From Cardiocondyla obscurior (taxonomy: Eukaryota > Arthropoda > Insecta > Hymenoptera > Formicidae): a stretch of DNA of 64,000 nucleotides. Position 1 is the first letter of the stretch. Each line of letters opens with the position of its first letter. The position numbers and the translations under genes were made by a program. Below are positions 57,346-64,000 of the stretch, piece after piece. The stretch spans positions 4,712,001 through 4,776,000 of the forward strand of contig NC_091880.1 in NCBI RefSeq assembly GCF_019399895.1, written 5' to 3'. The notes beneath the pieces were generated by a model. It was not told the DNA's origin and searched no databases. It worked only from the letters and a program-made list of their open reading frames with translations.

Positions 57346-58308
57346 ATCACTAATAAAAATTTTTATTAAATTTAAAAAGAATTTAGTATTCAATTACATT
57401 ATCTTGCAGACGTCCCTTTTGGAGTGTTATTACCGAACAACCGATACTAAACATCTGTTCTACCGGAGCGTTACTCGGCAATATCTTTTGTATCTAGTGA
57501 AAAATTTTTTAATTGTTTTATAATTATTTAACATATTTGTGCTGCTGTTACTCGACTTTAAAAATTGATATAACACTTTCTGTGGAGATTCAACTTCTTT
57601 AGTTGATTTAAAAGTAAAAAAATCTTCATTGTTTTCTTTTTTTTTAAATATTTGGAGAATTCTAAATAGATATTTCCAATAAATCCTTTAAATAACTTTT
57701 AGCAATTTTTTTCTTTTCTCCGCTTGCCCAATTTGATTTAAACTTTGGATGTAAGCAACTGGCTATGATAAAATCCTTTTTTTCAAGTATGGTTAAAAAT
57801 CTGAAATTAAATATTTGGAATTAATCAATAAATGTATTCGTTATTGAAATTTATTGAATTTTATTTAAACTTTTTATTTAATTTTATTACTTTAATTAAA
57901 TTAATAAAACAAATTATATATTATATAATACCTTTTACTTAAACCTTGTTGTATAGCTGTAATTAATGCTTGACAATAATTTAATTCACTGGAACTGAGT
58001 TTTTCTAATTTATCTACTATAGTTTCCAATATAGGTAATAAATACCCCACATACATGCTATTCTGACCATATAATACATCTTATGCTTGCGCTAAAGGTT
58101 TCATTATCGTAAACTAGACAAAATAATAAAGTAATATTTATTATTAAACACATATTATATATTACAACTTATACATATATGATATACATATTATAACTTA
58201 AAATGCTTAAAAGCATACTTGACAATATTCATCTATGAATTCAATTTCCATTTCTGTTAATTTTTGTAAATTACAAAAATCCAGGCATTGATTAATTTTT
58301 TCAGTTAT
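57346..58308 (-). pseudogene. hAT-family transposase, C-terminal exons, broken
   Basis: Minus-strand exons: about 58308-58218 (ends FIDEYCQ at a GTATGC donor), about 58116-57931 (MKPLAQA, then after a TAA: VGYLLPILETIVDKL and QGLSK), and about 57802-57346 (FIIASCLHPKFKSNW, then LPSNAPVEQMFSIG and GRLQDNV). The last block is the hAT C-terminal dimerisation region. Stops at several points and loss of the N-terminal catalytic half show it is dead. The upstream side is cut by the LTR at 58309. Confidence 0.75.
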
Positions 58309-58841
58309 TGCACCACGGGGGTGTTGTGGGCTCCGTTCTTCGGACTTAGGTGCGGAATAAATAAAAGAGTGGAAGAATAAAGAAGCGTAGTTGAACTCTA
58401 ATTATTGCACTGTTTTATTCTTCCTGTTACAGCGTCCTTCCTTATGCGATTTCCTTGCGATTAGAGAAATAACAGACGGCGTTGGTGCGTACCACGTTAT
58501 ACTTGCAAATGCCCGCGGGCGGCCCGTGGTCGCCCTCTAATATACCCGACTTTTGCTATGTCAAAATCATAGCACTCAACAATTTGCAGGTGGCAACCGC
58601 AATTGTTCGAGAACCGTCGTGTTCCGGCCGGAAACGCCGGGTTAACTTGATCGGCGCGTATTTTGCCAATTTTGCTGTTGGACACTTTGCGTGTTAGACA
58701 GTTAATTTATTAACAATTTAATATTAAATTTGTCGGACACATTGCGTGTTGGACAATTTAGAAATGGTAAAAATATTAAAAATATGGTATGATATAGCTA
58801 TCGGCGAAGGTCCACGTGGACCTTCGCCGGTAGCTATATCA
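58309..58841 (-). mobile_element. Diverged LTR, same family as 14783-15218
   Basis: On the minus strand it starts TGATATAGCTACCGGCG and ends near CCGTGGTGCAA. Shared blocks with 14783-15218 include TGGCAACCGC, GGCCGGAAA, GCCGGGTTA and GTCCGAAGAACG. It opens with a near-perfect 42-nt palindrome (58796-58837). The ends are approximate and no duplication was found. Confidence 0.65.
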
Positions 58842-59705
58842 TACGTACGTTAAAAAACCTAACGCACTGTAAGTTGCATTTCCTGGGTAGTGCGGAAGAT
58901 CACATCGTATTCTAATATACAACCTGCAAAGAAACATGTATCTTAGTGCCCGCGATTCACGCGGGTCGCATCGCGCGATGTGTGCACTCATTGTAGTCGT
59001 AGGCTCGTAGGCCGACGTAGACTACGACTCGTAGCTGCCTCGGTGCAAAGAAGACGGAACATATATATATATCTGTCCTCTTCTGCAAGCCGAGCGAGGC
59101 CGAGCGTGGCCGAGCGAGGCGCGCTCACCGACAGGACGTCGACGTGTGTCCGTGGTTCCCCACTCCAGCAACATCGATGTTGCTCGGAGCTAAAATTCTC
59201 ATCACTGCTGGCTATTGAAGCACTGGTCCCGGCTGCCTGCTTTATATACCCTGCTGCCGGGTCACGTGATTTATCGTCTGGTGGGGGACCTGTCTTATGC
59301 CTTCTACACACCAGCGCGACAACGCGACGCGCGACGCGCGATGTCCAATCAGCGCACTGCATTATCAGACGTTATATCCGTCGCGCTATAGGTCGCGACA
59401 TCGCAACGAAAGTTGGTGAAAATTGAAGATTTATCGCACGCGACCACGCGACAACGCCATGTGCAAGAAATTTGACAAACTTGGAAAAATTGGATCAGCT
59501 ATAAAAAGTGCAACAGAAATGCAATCTGAATATCATTTAGACAGTAATACAGAAAATGTACCTGTAAATATAAATATTAGTCAATGTTATATAGCACAAT
59601 TAAATATTATAATAATTGTTTTAGGTTAAATTAAGTATATATTATTGAATAATAATATATTACTTGTTTAATTATTACTTTGTATAAACATATTTATATT
59701 TGCAG
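58842..59705. other. Unassigned; GC-rich block with a repeated AGCGAGGCCGAGCG motif
   Basis: Block 58990-59420 is GC-rich with imperfect repeats of gccgagcgaggc and gacgcgcgacgcg. It may be another LTR (TATATAAAG on the minus strand near 59244), but its ends were not found. 59423-59640 is open for 68 codons and could be a 5' exon of the MADF gene. Confidence 0.3.
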
Positions 59706-59720
59706 CCAGGAGATTTGTAG

Positions 59721-61769
59721 TTTGACACTTTTGTAATAGAAGAAATTCTAATATCCGAAGTGCAAGAAAGATCATGTTTATGGGACCATACAATGGATAT
59801 AAAAATAAGAGGAATGGACACAGTGCGAAAAGCCTGGGAAGAAATAAGACAAGTTCTTAGTATGTACTGTGACGTGGCGGCTTCGCTGCCTTGCCGCAGC
59901 TCCCCGCGGCCGTCACGGGTCAATGCAAGGCTCGATAGCATAGTCTGAATAGAAAGACAAAAAGGGAGGGGTAAAGGGAGAAACGGCGACACCTCCGAAG
60001 GCCCATATACTGTGTGCGAGCGCGCAATTATCCGCGAATATTTTTGTTTAATTAAACGGCGCTGAACCGGGCGGAGAGCGATCGTGGACCCCAAGGGACG
60101 GAGGACGGAGCGCGGGAACACGACAGCGAGAGGGTACGAGCTGGAAAGACGATACCGGGGGACGGAGGAGCGTCAGAGAGATCCTGGGATACCTCCGGAC
60201 CCACAGAAGTGCCCGGGAAAGGAGGCCACCCGACCCCTGAGCACTGGACATAATTCGCGGCCAAAATCATGCTGCACGGATACGTCGTACTACGAGGATC
60301 CGACGACGAGGGAGACGTTGCGGAAGCCGAGTCACGTATCCCATCCGAAACGCGCGCCGATAAACTAGTTAGTGATAGGGCCCCGCGAGGGCAGCTGCGC
60401 CCGCGAAAAACTAACGGCGACATCGCGCGCGGAAAAGCGGCGGGACCCAAGAGAGGGGGGACGAGTCAGTCCGCCTGCCGAAGTTCGGCGCGGTTCTCGC
60501 TCTCTCCGGCGATAGCGTGCGACGGAAACGGGTGGCGAGTGATCCCGAGAAAGCGGCGTAGGATAAGCGAGCGAGAATTTTAAAAAATTTGTATAATACA
60601 GCGTATGAGTTTTACGTTTTATAAGAAAATAGCACGGCCTACTCAATCACGCATGTACCGACGCTTGCTAAGCAACCACCCAATTGTAATATTATTAGCG
60701 GCGAGACAGCCGGGCCGGCACTTTTACAACCGAGCGTCGGTCCATGCGTGATTGAGTAGGCCGTGCTATTTTCTTATAGAACGTAAAACTCATACGCTGT
60801 ATTATATAAATTTTTAAAAATTTATATCTCGAATATGATTTGAAAAAACGCAAAGTGGATAAGGACTTTTATGCTCAGCTTAACGAGATCTACCCCCCTA
60901 CGAGCGTTGTCACACTAACGGTGGGACACCCTGTATATTTATATGTAAAGTAGATTATTTTTTTGTTAAATATTATAGATTTAGATCCAAAAGTTTGTCA
61001 AAAAAATGGAAAAATTTACGAGACACTTTTTTGAGAAAGTACAAGCAAGAAAAAAGTTGTACAGCAAGTGGCAGTGCAGCTGCAAATAAAATAAAAAACA
61101 ATTGGAAATTTTACGAACAAATAAAGTTTTTAAAATCTACTGTACAACATAGAAGGTAAGTTAAATATACTCAAATAATTTTGTTATTTTTGTCATCTAA
61201 AAGATATAATATCAATACAATATTGTATGAATGCATGAATATTTTTATTCCTTTTTTTAGAATATTTAGTAATCTACAAGGAATTACAAATTTAAATGAA
61301 GAATTTGATTCTTGTGAAAACACTAATACAATGAATACGAATGAAGACACAAATACAAAACCAACATTTAAAGAAACTAGAATTTCTGTTATTAAAATGA
61401 AATAAATGATATATTCACATTGTTACTAATATTACTTTTTTGGTTTTTATAGCTATGCATAGTGCATATAAAAGTACAAAACGTGAAAAGTTTTCTTTAT
61501 CTATATCTGAAGATTTAGATAGTCCAAAATCCAAAAAATCTCGTAAAGGACATCCCGATAAACTTGAATTGTTTATTATGGAACAAGTTGCTCAATCTTT
61601 GAGCGAAGCAGCTACATTTTGTAATTTTCTTAAAACAATGTTAAAAAAATTAAATCATCGATATTATTTAGAAGCAAAACATACGATTATGAACGATCTT
61701 ATGAAACTAGAAATGCTAATTAAGAAAGAAGCATACGACAAGAAAGAAATATGTTTTTATAGTTTTTAA
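59721..61769 (+). CDS. MADF-domain protein, probable partner gene of the PIF/Harbinger element
   Basis: Exons: about 59721-59859, 60979-61155 and 61261-61402, with a further coding block at 61454-61769. The first two join in phase to give a MADF domain: EEILISEVQ...CLWDHTMDIKIRG, KAWEEIRQVL, then the DPKVCQKKWKNLRDTFLRKYKQ and WKFYEQIKFL parts. The last block has a helical EQVAQSLSEA...LEMLI region like BESS-type tails, but I cannot find a donor joining it to the third exon. The ATG is also uncertain. MADF is a Myb-like DNA-binding domain. Insect PIF/Harbinger elements commonly carry a MADF or Myb-type second gene, and the transposase lies tail-to-tail 1.1 kb away. Intron 1 has received an LTR and a foldback element. 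Confidence 0.7.
59868..60573 (+). mobile_element. 3'-truncated LTR inside MADF intron 1
   Basis: Starts TGTGACGTGGCGGCTTCG only 8 nt after the exon donor (TTA|GTATGTAC). Its head matches 55597, and a second shared block (GATAGGGC...GAGGGCAGC) recurs at about 60373 and 56020. The end is lost at the junction with the foldback at about 60574. Confidence 0.7.
60574..60933. mobile_element. Foldback MITE, right terminus CAGGGTGTCCC only
   Basis: The arm from 60592 (tacagcgtatgagttttacg) is mirrored at 60782-60803. The right end is GGGACACCCTG followed by TA at 60934. The outer ~105 bp of the left arm, including its terminus, is missing, so a deletion removed it together with the end of the adjacent LTR. 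Confidence 0.75.
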
Positions 61770-62896
61770 ATTACAAAAAAAGTACGTTAGTTAGTAAATG
61801 TTGAAAAAGAACATAAAACTGTGTATAATATTTCTGGCACCTTAGCGACGCGCCGTTAATATGAGATTTTCAGCGTAGGATCTCGCTAACAAAAAAAATC
61901 GTTTAAAACTTTATTACGTGCCCTATCATTGGGCCTGGAAACAGCAAACGCATATGAAAATTGAGCTGTCTGGTTCCCCGAGCGTCGGGAACCCCCGAAG
62001 ATAACATTTAGAACAAAGGATCTCGCTGCAGATCCAAGCGACTTTTTCGACCCGGCGTCAGTCTCGCTACGCTAGTTCGACGACTAACATCGCGAATCAG
62101 CTTAGATTCTTATTGTGTAATAAAGCAAGAATAAATCGCATCTCAAAGATAAGAACAAATTAATCAGTTCTCTTTTTTTATAATTGCCAAAAAAACTTCC
62201 CAGCACTTGCGCTCTCGTGTTCGTAGTAACAGTAAAATAATATAAAGAAAGACTGAATGCAATTTAAAAAAAATTATTTTTTGTTACAGATTAATAGATT
62301 GTTACAAAAATTTATTAACTAAAGTTAATTTTTAGTTTTACTATTATTACATTAAAGTTTATTTTTATTTAATAAAGTTTATTATTATTACAAAAAGAAT
62401 AAAGAAAAAGTAAAATTAGGTTTAAGTACAAAAAATGTACAAAGTTTTATTTTACGTTTAAGTACCAAAGTTTTACGTTACGTTTAATTACCAAAAATGT
62501 ACAAAGACTTACGATTAAGTACCAAAAAAGTTCAAGATTTAATACAATTTAAAAGACTTAAAAAACTTACATTTTTTGTTAAAGAAAAATATATTAATAT
62601 AAGAATTTATTAAATAAAACTTGACTTAAGTTTATAGAATTATTATTTTATTTAATACTGTTGAATAAATTACATTTTTAATAAATAATTTTGTGTTTAA
62701 TTTGTTATAATAAATGTATACTGCAATATTATAATAAAATAAAGATATACATTTATTTATGTAATGTTTAAAATAATATATTTTTGTTTTATTTACATTG
62801 TTAATATATATTACCATCCACCGCATAAAATCTATTGCCTACAGATTGCTCCTTCATTCAGAAAAAAATTTTTTTAATTTTCTCTTATACTAGCAG
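61770..62896. other. AT-rich interval with a possible LTR block
   Basis: 61809-62236 is a GC-richer block starting TGTATAATATTTCTGG, with AATAAA at 62133, ending GTAGTAACA. It looks like an LTR, but flanking duplications do not match. 62380-62640 holds degenerate repeats of ttaagtaccaaaa-type words. No gene seen. Confidence 0.35.
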
Positions 62897-63972
62897 CTAA
62901 ACGAGAGAATGTGTATTACTGCCATCGTTTCGTAATGGCGCTATACCAATATTATTTGCAAATATTGTTCTCCATTCTTCAGGCATATCCACGTCATCAC
63001 GTATTTCATCAGCAAAACCGTTGTTGCAATATTTACTTTTATCCATACATTAATTATGTAAAACTACACATGCTTTTACAATACTTTCAGCTGTTTTTAG
63101 AGATGTATTAATTGGCTTTGCAAAAATGCGTCATCGTGCTACCATTATACCAAATGTATTTTCTACAACTCTACGTGCTCGACTTAATCGATAATTAAAC
63201 ACTCTTTGTTCATTTGTTAATGTATTTCCTGGATACGGTCGTAATGTATAAGTATTTAATTGAAATGCTTCATCTGCAACCAACATGTAAGGTAATGCTT
63301 TTCCTCCTTCAGTAACTGGTGTTGGATCGGGTAAATACATTTTATTTTGCTGAAATCTATAGCCTATGGTAGAATTTTTGAAAATTCCTCCGTCATTATG
63401 TCGATCCTCTCCACCTATGTCTACTAATACAAATTTATATTTTACTGATGTTACTGCCATTAAATTAATACTATGGTTTTCTTTATAGTTGTAAAATGTT
63501 GAACCAGAATGTGGTGGAGCCTACAAAAAAGTTATTTATAAAATATTAAGTTACATGTTAAAATCATTAAATATATTATCATACCTGTATATTTACGTGC
63601 TTGCCATCTAAAGCTCTAATACAGTGTGGAAAGTTCCAACAATCTTCAAAATCTTTCGCAATTTCTTTCCACTTATATCGCGATGGTTCAAATAATTCAT
63701 TTTGGAGAACATCCCATAAGCTTTCACACGTTTCTAATATTATCATAGATACAGTACTGCGTTCACATCGATAAGCAAATGCAATTGAAGACGTAGAATC
63801 TCTTGTAGCCAAAAATCTGCAATAGTAAATATATCTTAAAACTAAATATGTATATTATATTAATATTAGAACTTACCTTAATGTCAAGTATAATCTGTCA
63901 CGTGCTGATATAAGATCTCGATAATGTGTTGCTATTTTTTGTATTTTGGATCCTCCTATGTGTAATAAATTG
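62897..63972 (-). pseudogene. PIF/Harbinger DDE transposase (HARBI1-like), broken, 5' end cut by an LTR
   Basis: Minus-strand exons: about 63972-63877 (donor AAG|GTAAGT), 63816-63585 (donor CAG|GTATGA) and 63520-62897. The protein has a helical N-terminal part, ALDGKHV (first acidic residue), VDIGGEDRHNDGGIF (second) and RARRVVENTFGIM (third), the DDE_Tnp_4 layout. Two stops near the end of the last exon (TGA about 63130, TAA about 63060) precede roughly 35 recognisable C-terminal codons. The first visible exon is interrupted at 63972 by an LTR beginning at 63973. Faces the MADF gene. Confidence 0.85.
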
Positions 63973-64000
63973 TAACGAGGTAGGCGCCTACCTCGTTCCG
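63973..64000 (+). mobile_element. Start of an LTR, same family as 17550-18374, cut by window end
   Basis: TGTAACGAGG followed by TAGGCGCCTACCTCGTTCCG matches the first 28 bases of the solo LTR at 17550 with one difference. Confidence 0.8.

Noticed and set aside
58980..59426. Open frame of 148 codons, with an antisense frame of 124
   Set aside because: Built on short GC-rich repeats; no domain or codon signal.

Overview
The window is about 64 kb of AT-rich eukaryotic DNA that reads as a nest of transposable elements with very little unique gene sequence. An insect is most likely, and probably a hymenopteran such as an ant. This is inference, from errantivirus-like Gypsy elements with env, a CsRn1/Kabuki-type Gypsy element, PIF/Harbinger with a MADF partner gene, P-, hAT- and mariner-type elements, and spliced genes with GT/AG introns. 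There are no bacterial-type operons, no rRNA, no CRISPR array and no convincing functional tRNA gene.

Layout. 0-1.2 kb: the 3' end of a Met/Pro-rich protein, then a foldback element with tRNA-like arms. 1.2-7.1 kb: Mutator-like element copy 1, encoding one long protein (Mutator-type DDE transposase, YqaJ-type exonuclease, Ulp1-type cysteine protease) that is cut by a solo LTR. 7.9-8.6 kb: a 40-bp minisatellite. 8.7-9.8 kb: an LTR fragment, a P-element-like transposase tail and a small MITE. 10.2-16.5 kb: Gypsy element A (CsRn1-like, tRNA-Trp primer), itself hit by two solo LTRs and a foldback MITE. 17-21.4 kb: a small spliced Pro/Arg-rich gene, a solo LTR, and Mutator-like copy 2. 23.5-32.9 kb: an unrecognised ORF, possibly an endogenous viral gene, split by env-bearing Gypsy element B. 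33-37 kb: inverted and tandem repeats and a decayed LINE. 38-42.7 kb: a second tRNA-like/hairpin element, a foldback MITE, and a pseudogene of mitochondrial NADPH:adrenodoxin reductase with a local palindrome in its coding sequence. 44.9-55.2 kb: env-bearing Gypsy element C. 55.6-61.8 kb: solo LTRs, a dead hAT transposase and a MADF gene. 62.9-64 kb: a PIF/Harbinger transposase facing the MADF gene, then the start of another LTR at the window edge.

Elements B and C look like related errantiviruses. Both have a leader splice donor just before gag and an acceptor just before env. In both, a leader ATG reads in frame across that predicted junction, so the env signal peptide would be split over two exons. 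Both also carry, between pol and env, an open segment on the minus strand bounded by good splice sites. It is a multiple of three long, in the same phase in both, and holds a CxxC-x8-CxxC motif. This shared antisense zinc-ribbon-like exon is my leading candidate for something not previously described. The transposase-nuclease-protease fusion of the Mutator-like element is second.

The insertions can be dated relative to each other by target-site duplications that I could read directly (ACTT, ACAG, ACAAC, CTCA, AACG, GACT, CTAA, AACA, GTAT). Many premature stops in the retroelements look like former CGA codons turned to TGA, which suggests CpG deamination.
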